NCBI RefSeq assembly: GCF_048066175.1
Contig: NZ_JBLTXA010000004.1
Location: 62,001 to 126,000 of the forward strand
DNA from: Niveispirillum fermenti
GTDB taxonomy: Bacteria > Pseudomonadota > Alphaproteobacteria > Azospirillales > Azospirillaceae
Reading direction: 5' to 3'
Length of the DNA: 64,000 nucleotides
A program made the position numbers and the translations under genes. The notes beneath the pieces were generated by a model. That model did no database searches, was not told the DNA's origin, and saw only the letters and a program-made list of their open reading frames with translations. Shown one piece after another: positions 25,657 to 33,414 of the stretch (positions are counted from its first letter, which is position 1; each line of letters opens with the position of its first letter).

Positions 25657-27789
25657 TCAGAAGCGGTAGCTGGCTTCCACCCCATAGACACCGCGCGTGC
25701 TGGGAATGCGCAGGTGCATGTCCGGCCCCAGCGCGTGCGCTGCGGCCTGGGTCGGATACTGGGTATTGCCGATATTCTTGGCGAACACACCGGCCGACCA
25801 GCTTTCCGTGTCCAGGAACAGGCGCAGGTCGACGAAATCCTTCGGCCCGGTCCGCAGGCTGTTGGCCGCATCCCAATAGACCGAGCTTTGGCGGCGATAA
25901 CCGGCATAGGCCCGCAGGTCCAGGTCGGCCGTCAGCGGCATGGTATAGTCGCCATTCAGGTTGAACGTGTATTTGGTGGCCTGCGGCGTGCGGTTGCCGA
26001 CGGCCGACGGGTCCAGGGCGAAGGCCCGGATTTCCGGGTCCGTCAGGCCCAGGCCGGCGGCGATCTGCAACCCCTCGGCCGGGCGCACCGTCAGTTCCAG
26101 TTCCGCGCCGCGCACGCGGGTCTGGTCGATATTGACGATGTTCTGCGACGGCGGGTTGGCGATGATGAAGAAAAGCTGCTGGTTGTCGTAATCCACCTGG
26201 AACAGGGAGGCGCCATAGGTGACGGTCCCGCCCAGCACGGCACCCTTCAGGCCCACTTCATAGTTCTTGGCCGTCTGCGCGTCATAGCGACGGGCCGACG
26301 GGCCGGCGATGTAGGCGTTGAAACCGCCGGAACCGAAGCCTTCGCCATAGGTGGCATAGAGGTTGAGATCGCGCGACGGCTTCCAGGCCATCTGCACCTT
26401 GGGCTGGAAGGAGGTGAAGGTGCTGGCGACATCGGAATTGGCGAACACCTCGTCGATCGAGGTGCGCTTGTCCTCGTCATAGCGGGCGCCGACGGTCAAT
26501 TCCAGGCTGGGCAGGATGTCATAGCTGGCCGACCCGAAACCCGCCCACGATTTGGACGTACCGACATCGTGAGAGGAGACGGCCAGCGGACCCGGCGCCG
26601 GGTTGCCCGTGCCGTCATCGAACGGGATGTCCAGGAAATTGGTGGTGTCGCGATTCTGATAGAAGGCGCCGACCAGCCAGCGGAACCGGTCGTTGGAGGG
26701 CGACGACAGCCGCACTTCCTGCGTGAACGCCTCCACCCCCAGTTCCACATGCTGGAGCAGCATCGGGGCGGCCATGAAATCGGCATCGCCCTTCTGCAAT
26801 TCGTCCAGCTTGCTGAAGCCGGTGATGGAGCTGAAGGAGAGATAGTCGCCTTCGAAATCCAGCTTGGCCGAGACGTCCCAGATTTCGCGTTCGTCGGACT
26901 GGCGGGGGTCGTTGACGAAATAGCCGGGCTTGAAATCGTTCCAGTCGGCCGTGTTCACCACCTCTGCCGACAGGCCGCCCAGCTTGTCCTTGCCATAGCT
27001 GCCGCGCAGGTCCAGCGTCCAGTCTTCCGACAGGTTGAAGATCAGGCGGCCCGACGCAAAGCTGCTCTCGCCGTAATCGGCCTTCAGGCCGGACGTCTGG
27101 TTGGTGATCCGCCCGTCGGTATCCTTATACGATCCCGCCAGCCGGAACAGCACCTTGTCCTCCACGATCGGACCGGACAGGGAGGCATCCAGCGTCACCG
27201 TGTCGGCCACGCCATAGGAGGCCTTGACCATGCCCGACAATTCGTTCGTGGGCTGCTTGGTGGTGATGTTGATGGCGCCGCCGATGGCGTTGCGGCCATA
27301 GAGCGACCCCTGGGGGCCGCGCAGCACTTCCACCTGCGCCACGTCGCCATAGTCGCGGTTGATGAAGGCGGGCTGGGAGATCTGCACGCCATCGACCACG
27401 ACGGCGATGGGGGCCTCACCGCCCTGCGCCTGCGCCAAGCCGCGGACCATGATATTGGGATAGCCGGCACCGGAGCCGGCATTGATGTTGATGTTCGGCG
27501 TCATGGCCGAGAATTCGCCCAGCGAGCGCAGGCCCGCCGTCTCGATCCGCCTCTCGTCGAAGGCCGTGATGGCCTCCGGCACCTCCACCAGCGATTCCGC
27601 GCGCTTGCGCGCCGTCACCGTGATCTCCTCCAGCACGTAATCGCCGCTGCCGGCGGCGCTGCCGGTGCCCATGTCCGCCTGGGCCAGCGCCGGCATGCCG
27701 GCCAGGGCCGTTCCGGCCGCCAGCAGGGCCGCAACCCCGCGGCGCAGCGAAGTGCGATGGGCCCGATCCTTCATCTCGAACAGTTTCAT
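25657..27789 (-). CDS. TonB-dependent outer-membrane receptor
   Basis: Outer-membrane gated channel driven by TonB-ExbBD. The 710 residues show a signal peptide (residues 1-36, ending AALAQA-like), the TonB box region EEITVTARKRAESLVEVP, a plug domain (residues 55-170 with NPxxYG-like RGPQGSLYGRNAIGGAINI) and a 22-strand-type barrel ending in YRF. The ligand is not a clear siderophore type. The plug resembles receptors of the sphingomonad catabolic-uptake kind. It sits between two SnoaL-like genes in the accessory cluster and probably imports its substrate. Confidence 0.9.
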   Translation of the reverse strand: MKLFEMKDRAHRTSLRRGVAALLAAGTALAGMPALAQADMGTGSAAGSGDYVLEEITVTARKRAESLVEVPEAITAFDERRIETAGLRSLGEFSAMTPNININAGSGAGYPNIMVRGLAQAQGGEAPIAVVVDGVQISQPAFINRDYGDVAQVEVLRGPQGSLYGRNAIGGAINITTKQPTNELSGMVKASYGVADTVTLDASLSGPIVEDKVLFRLAGSYKDTDGRITNQTSGLKADYGESSFASGRLIFNLSEDWTLDLRGSYGKDKLGGLSAEVVNTADWNDFKPGYFVNDPRQSDEREIWDVSAKLDFEGDYLSFSSITGFSKLDELQKGDADFMAAPMLLQHVELGVEAFTQEVRLSSPSNDRFRWLVGAFYQNRDTTNFLDIPFDDGTGNPAPGPLAVSSHDVGTSKSWAGFGSASYDILPSLELTVGARYDEDKRTSIDEVFANSDVASTFTSFQPKVQMAWKPSRDLNLYATYGEGFGSGGFNAYIAGPSARRYDAQTAKNYEVGLKGAVLGGTVTYGASLFQVDYDNQQLFFIIANPPSQNIVNIDQTRVRGAELELTVRPAEGLQIAAGLGLTDPEIRAFALDPSAVGNRTPQATKYTFNLNGDYTMPLTADLDLRAYAGYRRQSSVYWDAANSLRTGPKDFVDLRLFLDTESWSAGVFAKNIGNTQYPTQAAAHALGPDMHLRIPSTRGVYGVEASYRF

Positions 27790-27813
27790 TTGCCGTCCCC
27801 GTTGCTTCTCATT

Positions 27814-27838
27814 GACGCCCCCCGGCCGGGGGGGCGCA
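27814..27838 (-). terminator. GC hairpin between the SnoaL-like gene and the TonB gene
   Basis: GCCCCCC pairs with GGGGGGC around GGCC at 27817-27834. No U-run follows, so this may be an attenuating or RNA-stability hairpin that sets the expression of the receptor relative to the upstream genes. Confidence 0.35.
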
Positions 27839-27860
27839 AGTCAGGTTGTCTCGTCACGTA

Positions 27861-28406
27861 TCAGGGCTTGGCGGTGCCGCCATCCTTGCCGTGGGTGGCC
27901 AGCGACAGGTCGGCGCCGCTGTATTTGGCCTGTTCCACCGTGTCCAGCACCTTGCCGTCGCGCACGGTCCAGATGGAGATCAGGTCGATGACGCCGGTGC
28001 CGCCCTGCTTGTCGCGATAGCGGTACTGGTACTGGCCGGCGGCGTGGTCGCCATCGGTCAGGGCGATGGTGAAGGGCTGCGTCGCTTCCCAGTAATCCAG
28101 CTTCTCCAGCATCTCCGCGAAGCGCAGATACATGCCCTCCGCGCCGATGCCCTTCATCTCGTTGTCGATGCGGATGCTGGCCTGCGGGTGGAAATGGGTG
28201 GCCACGCCCTCGCGGGTCAGGGCCGTGCGGCGGGCGCCCACATCATTGAACCAGGCGAACGCATCCTCCACGACCTTCAGCGCGGTGCGCTGTGCGGGGA
28301 TATTGCCTTCCGCCGCCTGGACACGGGCCGACGGGGCCAGCGGCAGCAGCAGGGCGGCTGTGGCCAGTGCGATGGGGGCCAGCCCCCGTCTTGCAAGCAA
28401 CTTCAT
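27861..28406 (-). CDS. Exported SnoaL/NTF2-fold protein
   Basis: A 181-residue protein with a signal peptide (MKLLARRGLAPIALATAAL, cleavage near VQAAE) followed by a SnoaL-like domain. Visible core segments are VEDAFAWFNDVG, VATHFHPQAS, LRFAEMLEKLDYWEA and GQYQYRYRDKQGGTGVIDLISIW. The export signal separates it from the cytoplasmic SnoaL-like protein further on, so the two may act on the substrate on either side of the inner membrane. It lies 52 nt after the oxidoreductase and 71 nt before the receptor on the same strand. Confidence 0.8.
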   Translation of the reverse strand: MKLLARRGLAPIALATAALLLPLAPSARVQAAEGNIPAQRTALKVVEDAFAWFNDVGARRTALTREGVATHFHPQASIRIDNEMKGIGAEGMYLRFAEMLEKLDYWEATQPFTIALTDGDHAAGQYQYRYRDKQGGTGVIDLISIWTVRDGKVLDTVEQAKYSGADLSLATHGKDGGTAKP

Positions 28407-28458
28407 GAAAACCTCTTCTGTTCAGGATGGACCCCGCGCATTGCGGCGGAATGTTTGT

Positions 28459-30465
28459 TCAGGGATTGTCGGCCGGGCGTTTGCGCACCCGCACGGGAAA
28501 GGCCCCCAGCGTGGGCATGCCGCTCAGCGGGTCGGTGTCGCGCGCATCGGTCAGGTGGTTGACATTGGCCTGATCGAACCCGTGCGGCAGAGAGACGACG
28601 CCGGGGCGATAGCGGCGTTCGATACGGGCCGGCACATCGACATGGCCGCGGTCGGTCTCCACCCGTACCATCTCCCCCTCGGCGATGCCCATGGCCGCGG
28701 CATCACCGGGGTTGATGTGCAGTTCCGGACGCTCCGGCCGGCGGGGGTTGGCCAAGCCGTCATTCATCAGGCCGTTGACGCGCGCCCGCTGCCGCTGTGG
28801 CGTCAGCACCATGTCGGCCCCGTCCATGTCGGCCGTGGCCACCTGGGCCAGCAGGTCTGCCGGACCCAGGTTCCAGCGCCCGCCCGGCAGGTGGGGCGCG
28901 ACCCAGCCATGGGTCCGCCCGCCCACCACCGCCGCAGGGCTCTGCCGGATCACGTCGAAGCCGGCGCGGGCGTGCGGCAGCATGGGACGGATCACGTCGT
29001 CATCATGGACGACCGTGTCCGGCACCCCGCTATCGACACCGATCCGGCGGCCGATCTCCCGCAGCATCCACCACAGCGGACGGCGCCCAGCCACGGGCTC
29101 CACCACCCGCTCGGCATAGCGGGCATATTCCAGGGGGTTCAGGAAATCCCACAGGGTGATGTCGGACATCTCCAACTGCCCCGTGCCGGGCAGCAGATGG
29201 GTGGCCTCGGCCGTCGTCGCCGTCTCCATCATCTCCACGACCACCAGCAGGTCCAGCTTGGCAAAGGCGGCCAGCAGCCGGCCGGTGTCCGGCAGGGCCA
29301 GAACCGGGTTGCCGGCAATGATGAACAGGGCCTTCAGGTTCCCGGCCTCGATCTCGTCGGCCAGGGCCGCACAGGGATATTCACCCAGCCGGGACGGCAG
29401 GTCGGGGCGGCTGGCCGGGCCGGGCCCCGTCGTATCCATCGGTGTCCAGCCCTGTTCGGCATAGTTGCGGGCAAAGCCGGGATTGAAGTAGGAGCCGCCC
29501 GGCCGGTCCAGCGAGCCGGTGACCCCCATCAGCGCCCAGCCCAGGAACCAGGTGGCATTGGCATGCGCGCCCATGGAAATGCCGGTGCCGCAGACCACGC
29601 CGATGCGTCCGGCCCGGCGGATGGCGGCCACGAACCCGGTCAGCGCCTCTGCCGGCAGGCGGGTCAGCCGCGCTGCCTCGTCCAGGGTGAAACGGTCCAC
29701 CGCGTCGCGCAGCGCATCGATGCCGGCCACCCCGGTTTCGATGAAGTCCCGGTCGGCCCCGTCGCGCAGGATCTCCCGCACCGCATGGCCCAACAGGGCG
29801 AATTCGCTGCCCGGCCAGGGGGCAAGGTGGTGGGTGGCCAGTTCCGCCGTTTCCGTGCGGCGGGGATCGACCACCCACAATTCCCCCTGGTCGGCCCATT
29901 GCTTCAATTGCAGCTTGGGGGCCGGCATGAAGTAGTTATGGCCGTGCGAGACCATGGGATTGATGCCGATCAGCACGGCCATGCGCGTGTCGCTGTCGGG
30001 CTGGGCGATCATCATGGGGCTGCCCGTCACCCGTTCGGCCACCAGCGGACCGCAGGCGACATCCACCGACACGGTGGAATAGATCTGCGGCGATCCCAGC
30101 GACGCCATGAAGCCGCGCCAGACATTCAGGCTGGCGCAGGGCACGGCCGGCGTACCGGCATAGGCGCCGATGGCCTGCGGCCCGTGCCGGTCGATGATGG
30201 ATCGCAGCTTGCCGGCGATATCGTCCAGGGCCGCATCCCATTTCACTTCCGATAACCGACCATCCACACGCATGTATGGTTGATCCAGCCGGTTCGGATG
30301 GTGGTGCAGGCGCCCCAGCGCCATGCCCTTCAGGCACATATAGCCCCGTGACACGGGATCGTCCGCGTCCGGCCGGATGGCGGTGATGCGGTTGTCCTCC
30401 ACCGTCGCGATGAAGGCGCAGAAGCTGCCGCACAGGCGGCAAAAGCTGCGTTTTTCCGTAACCAT
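28459..30465 (-). CDS. Molybdopterin-dependent oxidoreductase
   Basis: Mo/W-bisMGD enzyme of the formate dehydrogenase/nitrate reductase superfamily, 668 residues. Cysteines 9, 12, 16 and 44 (CRLCGSFC and YMCLKG) give the N-terminal 4Fe-4S motif, then the MGD domains follow (INPMVSHGHN, DPRRTETAELA, GTGISMGAHAN, IIAGNPVLALPDT) and a C-terminal dinucleotide-binding domain ending near PHGFDQANVNHL. The motif CASLNVWRGFMASLGS precedes the expected Mo-ligand region VDVACG. No twin-arginine signal is present, so it is cytoplasmic. The ATG at 30465 fits a promoter with paired boxes 77 nt upstream. No electron-transfer subunit is adjacent. Confidence 0.88.
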   Translation of the reverse strand: MVTEKRSFCRLCGSFCAFIATVEDNRITAIRPDADDPVSRGYMCLKGMALGRLHHHPNRLDQPYMRVDGRLSEVKWDAALDDIAGKLRSIIDRHGPQAIGAYAGTPAVPCASLNVWRGFMASLGSPQIYSTVSVDVACGPLVAERVTGSPMMIAQPDSDTRMAVLIGINPMVSHGHNYFMPAPKLQLKQWADQGELWVVDPRRTETAELATHHLAPWPGSEFALLGHAVREILRDGADRDFIETGVAGIDALRDAVDRFTLDEAARLTRLPAEALTGFVAAIRRAGRIGVVCGTGISMGAHANATWFLGWALMGVTGSLDRPGGSYFNPGFARNYAEQGWTPMDTTGPGPASRPDLPSRLGEYPCAALADEIEAGNLKALFIIAGNPVLALPDTGRLLAAFAKLDLLVVVEMMETATTAEATHLLPGTGQLEMSDITLWDFLNPLEYARYAERVVEPVAGRRPLWWMLREIGRRIGVDSGVPDTVVHDDDVIRPMLPHARAGFDVIRQSPAAVVGGRTHGWVAPHLPGGRWNLGPADLLAQVATADMDGADMVLTPQRQRARVNGLMNDGLANPRRPERPELHINPGDAAAMGIAEGEMVRVETDRGHVDVPARIERRYRPGVVSLPHGFDQANVNHLTDARDTDPLSGMPTLGAFPVRVRKRPADNP

Positions 30466-30502
30466 GTCGGTGGACCTCCGCGTCGCTCTTTCGGGGCAAT
30501 CC

Positions 30503-30574
30503 AGCCTAGCCAATGCCCGGCCGGGATGGGGGGTGGCCGGCGGGTAGTGCGGGCCGCATCGGTGTAGCGGCCCG
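30503..30574 (-). promoter_or_regulatory. Paired CTAC boxes and -10 for the oxidoreductase gene
   Basis: On the minus strand CTACAC (30567-30562) and CTACCC (30547-30542) are direct repeats with first bases exactly 20 bp apart. A -10-like TAGGCT lies 33 nt further on (30508-30503), about 38 nt before the start codon. The same layout occurs at three other promoters of the cluster. Confidence 0.65.
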
Positions 30575-30582
30575 CCCCGCCT

Positions 30583-31686
30583 TCAACCGCGGCCGGCCAG
30601 CGCCTCCAGGGGCTGATAGTCGAAATCGAAGCCGAACTGGCGCGGGCCCATGACCTCCAGCGCTTCCGGCCGGCGCAGCATGGGGTCGGCGGCATAGGCC
30701 ACGACCTTCACCCGCTGCCCGTAGGCCAGCATTTCCGCCGTCAGCGGCTCCCCGGTCTCCCGGTCCAGGATGGTGATCAGGTCGGGTACCATGGCCGCGA
30801 TCTCCCCGTTCAGGCGGGCGACCAGGAACTCGTTCTGGATATCGACCGTGAAACGGTCCTGCCCGTCGCCGAACGGGGCCAGCACCGCCTGGCCCCAATG
30901 CCAGCCGTCCCGCGTCTCGTGCCGCACATCGATGATCTTGCCGTCGAACAGCACCCGGGCCGGCCGGTCGTCCCAGCCGGACAGAAAGGTGACAAGGTCG
31001 CCGATCACATCGTCCGATCCGGCACGGGCTTGGCGGATGCAACGGCCGATTTCCAGCGCATGGGTCAGGGTGCGGTGGACGGCGCAGCGCTTCACTTGCG
31101 CCCCGCTCATCGGATAGACGGCGGAAAAGGCGATGGACCCCATCGACATGGTGACCGAGCGGCAGAGGTCTTCCGCCGTCCGGTCATCAATGGCGTCGAT
31201 GGTGACGAAATTGCCCAGGTCGTCCATCAGCAGCGCCGGCGTGGCCTTGCAGCCATAGATGCTGAAGGTCGTCATCTCGATATGCGGCATGGCGCGGCCG
31301 ATGCCGTCGCCATCGATGACGGGGGTGCCGCTGATGGCGGCCAGCGCCAACGGGAACATGGCGTTGGCGCCGCCGATCTCCGCGCTGATGATGGCATCGA
31401 TCCGCCGGCCGTAATAGGCCTCGGCCCGCGCCAGCAAATGGGTCAGCGTCACCTCGCTGACCAGATGTTCCAGCAGGACCGGCGGCGACCCGATACCGGC
31501 GATGGAGACGACGAAGGCGTCATCGGCCAGCGCATCGGCCGGGATGACCTGCACGGCGCGGCCGCGCTCCATCTGGTTCGACAGGAACAGTTCCCCGATA
31601 TAGGGATCGCCGCCGCCGCCGGTTCCCAGCAACACCGCCCCGCGCGCCAGGTCGCGGACATCTTCCAGGCTTTGAATGCTCGTCAT
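30583..31686 (-). CDS. DUF917 (thiohydantoin desulfurase-like) protein
   Basis: A 367-residue protein of the DUF917 family, some members of which have been named S-methyl thiohydantoin desulfurase. Typical features are the glycine-rich LGTGGGGDPYIGEL near residue 19, the family segment ISAEIGGANAMFPLALAA and VIDGDGIGRAMPHIEM. DUF917 genes commonly sit beside hydantoinase/oxoprolinase genes, as here (22 nt after one). I infer a role in opening or modifying a hydantoin-like ring. No residue shown here proves the reaction. Confidence 0.82.
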   Translation of the reverse strand: MTSIQSLEDVRDLARGAVLLGTGGGGDPYIGELFLSNQMERGRAVQVIPADALADDAFVVSIAGIGSPPVLLEHLVSEVTLTHLLARAEAYYGRRIDAIISAEIGGANAMFPLALAAISGTPVIDGDGIGRAMPHIEMTTFSIYGCKATPALLMDDLGNFVTIDAIDDRTAEDLCRSVTMSMGSIAFSAVYPMSGAQVKRCAVHRTLTHALEIGRCIRQARAGSDDVIGDLVTFLSGWDDRPARVLFDGKIIDVRHETRDGWHWGQAVLAPFGDGQDRFTVDIQNEFLVARLNGEIAAMVPDLITILDRETGEPLTAEMLAYGQRVKVVAYAADPMLRRPEALEVMGPRQFGFDFDYQPLEALAGRG

Positions 31687-31708
31687 GAAGGTTCCTCGGG
31701 CGAAAGGG

Positions 31709-33286
31709 TCAGGCGGCGTTCATGCCGGCCAGCAGCGAGCCGACGGCGCGGGCGCGGACCTGCACGCATCCGCTGCGCATGTGGGTCATGGGCAGTTCGA
31801 CAATGTCGATGACCTCGACGCTGTCGGGGTCGGCGCCGGCCTTCACGGCTTCCGCCTTGGCATCGGCCGCCGCCTGTCGAAGGGCTTCTTCCCGGCCCAG
31901 GGCCTGGAAATCATACAGCTTGTCAACGCGGCCGCTGACCCGCGCGATGGCGGCACCCACGGCGTTCGCCACCTCCGCATAGGCGGGGCGCAGGACCTCC
32001 GACACGCCTTTCAACGGGCGTGACACCAGGATGGAGCCGCCGCCCACCAGGATCAGCGGCATGGGCGCCGCACTGGTCTTGATGCGGTCGATGGCCTCTT
32101 CCAGCTTCGCATGGATCAGGTCCACGGCCTGTTCCACCAGATCGTTGGCAAGGTGCGCCACCCGGTTGGGGTCGCCCAGCCGCGCCGATCCCGCGCGCAC
32201 GGCGATATCGGTCGTGGTCAGCACGTCGCCGCCGAAGACCAGCCCCTTCTCCACCAGGCGGTAACCGACCGATTCCGGTCCCAGGTCGGTCACGCGATCC
32301 GGCCCGGTCTTGACCAGGCTGCCGCCGCCCAGGCCGATGGACAGCACGTCGGGCATGCGGAAATTGGTCCGCACGCCGCCGATATAGTTGGCGGTCGTCG
32401 TCTCACGCGGGAAATTGTTCAACAGGAAGCCGATATCCGAGGTGGTGCCGCCGATATCCACGACGATGGCGTCGGTCAGTCCCGTCAGGAAGGCGGCACC
32501 CCGGATGCTGTTGGTCGGTCCCGCGGCACAGGTCAGGATCGGATAGCGCATCGCCATCTCGGTGGAGATGAGCGTGCCGTCATTCTGGCTGATATAGATG
32601 GGCGCATTGATCGACAGGTCGGCGAAGGCCTGCACGAAGGAGGTGACGACCCGCCGGGCCAGCCGCGAGAGCGAGGCGTTGACGATGGTCGCGTTCTCCC
32701 GGTCCACCAGCCCGATGCCGCCGACCGAGGCCGACAGCGTGATGTCGGCATCCGGCAGGGTCTTGCGGACGATGGCGGCTGCCCGTTCCTCGATATCCGG
32801 GCGCATGGGCGCGAAATTGGCCGTGATGGCCACGCTTTCCACCCCCCGGTCGCGGGCATCGGCGGCGGCGGCGGCCAGCGCATCCTCGTCCAGCGGGGCA
32901 TAATCCTTGCCGGTATAGAAGGAGCCGCCGCCGATCATGTAGGTGGCGGCATCCAGCTTCTGCCGCAGCTCCAGCGGCCAGCCCGACAGGGGGGGCACAC
33001 CATCGCCGCGCGGCAGGGAAATGCGGATGGCCGCGACGCGGGCCAGATCGCGCCGTTCGATGAAGGCGTTCACGAACTGCGTGGTGCCGATCATCACCGA
33101 CCCGATGTCCGACCGGTCGCCGTTCCAGGCCGCCAGGCACTCCCCCACCACCCGGACGATGCCCTGGCCGACATCGGCCGTCGTGAAGCCCTTGGCGCTG
33201 GCCAGCACCTCCTGGCCGCGCATGATCACCACATCGGTGTTCGTTCCCCCGACATCGATGCCGAGCCTGACCTGTCCCTGGCCCAA
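31709..33286 (-). CDS. Hydantoinase/oxoprolinase-family protein (HyuA-like)
   Basis: A 525-residue member of the hydantoinase A/oxoprolinase family, which uses ATP to open cyclic amides such as hydantoins or 5-oxoproline. The actin-like ATP-binding motifs GIDVGGTNTDVVIM and VVDIGGTTSDIGFLLN and the segment IGTTQFVNAFIERRDLARV are present. It has no accompanying HyuB-type partner in this window. The start is a TTG at 33286 behind a GAGGGGAG ribosome site. The paired boxes and -10 of its promoter fit that start. DUF917 is the next gene in the same unit. Confidence 0.85.
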   Translation of the reverse strand: MGQGQVRLGIDVGGTNTDVVIMRGQEVLASAKGFTTADVGQGIVRVVGECLAAWNGDRSDIGSVMIGTTQFVNAFIERRDLARVAAIRISLPRGDGVPPLSGWPLELRQKLDAATYMIGGGSFYTGKDYAPLDEDALAAAAADARDRGVESVAITANFAPMRPDIEERAAAIVRKTLPDADITLSASVGGIGLVDRENATIVNASLSRLARRVVTSFVQAFADLSINAPIYISQNDGTLISTEMAMRYPILTCAAGPTNSIRGAAFLTGLTDAIVVDIGGTTSDIGFLLNNFPRETTTANYIGGVRTNFRMPDVLSIGLGGGSLVKTGPDRVTDLGPESVGYRLVEKGLVFGGDVLTTTDIAVRAGSARLGDPNRVAHLANDLVEQAVDLIHAKLEEAIDRIKTSAAPMPLILVGGGSILVSRPLKGVSEVLRPAYAEVANAVGAAIARVSGRVDKLYDFQALGREEALRQAAADAKAEAVKAGADPDSVEVIDIVELPMTHMRSGCVQVRARAVGSLLAGMNAA

Positions 33287-33349
33287 TTGCCGCTCCCCTC
33301 TCCATGCCCCGGCCGCCAGCGCGGTCCGGGGCCATTTCCATGGGGCAAA

Positions 33350-33414
33350 GCTTATCGGCGGGGGGGCACGCGGCGGTATGGCGGTGCCGGGTAGATTGGC
33401 CCGTTCAAGGGTAG
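33350..33414 (-). promoter_or_regulatory. Paired CTAC boxes and -10 for the hydantoinase-DUF917 unit
   Basis: On the minus strand CTACCC at 33414-33409 and at 33394-33389 have first bases exactly 20 bp apart. A candidate -10 (GATAAG/ATAAGC, 33356-33350) begins 32-33 nt after the second box. The first box overlaps the last codons of the upstream regulator gene. The layout matches the other cluster promoters. Confidence 0.65.
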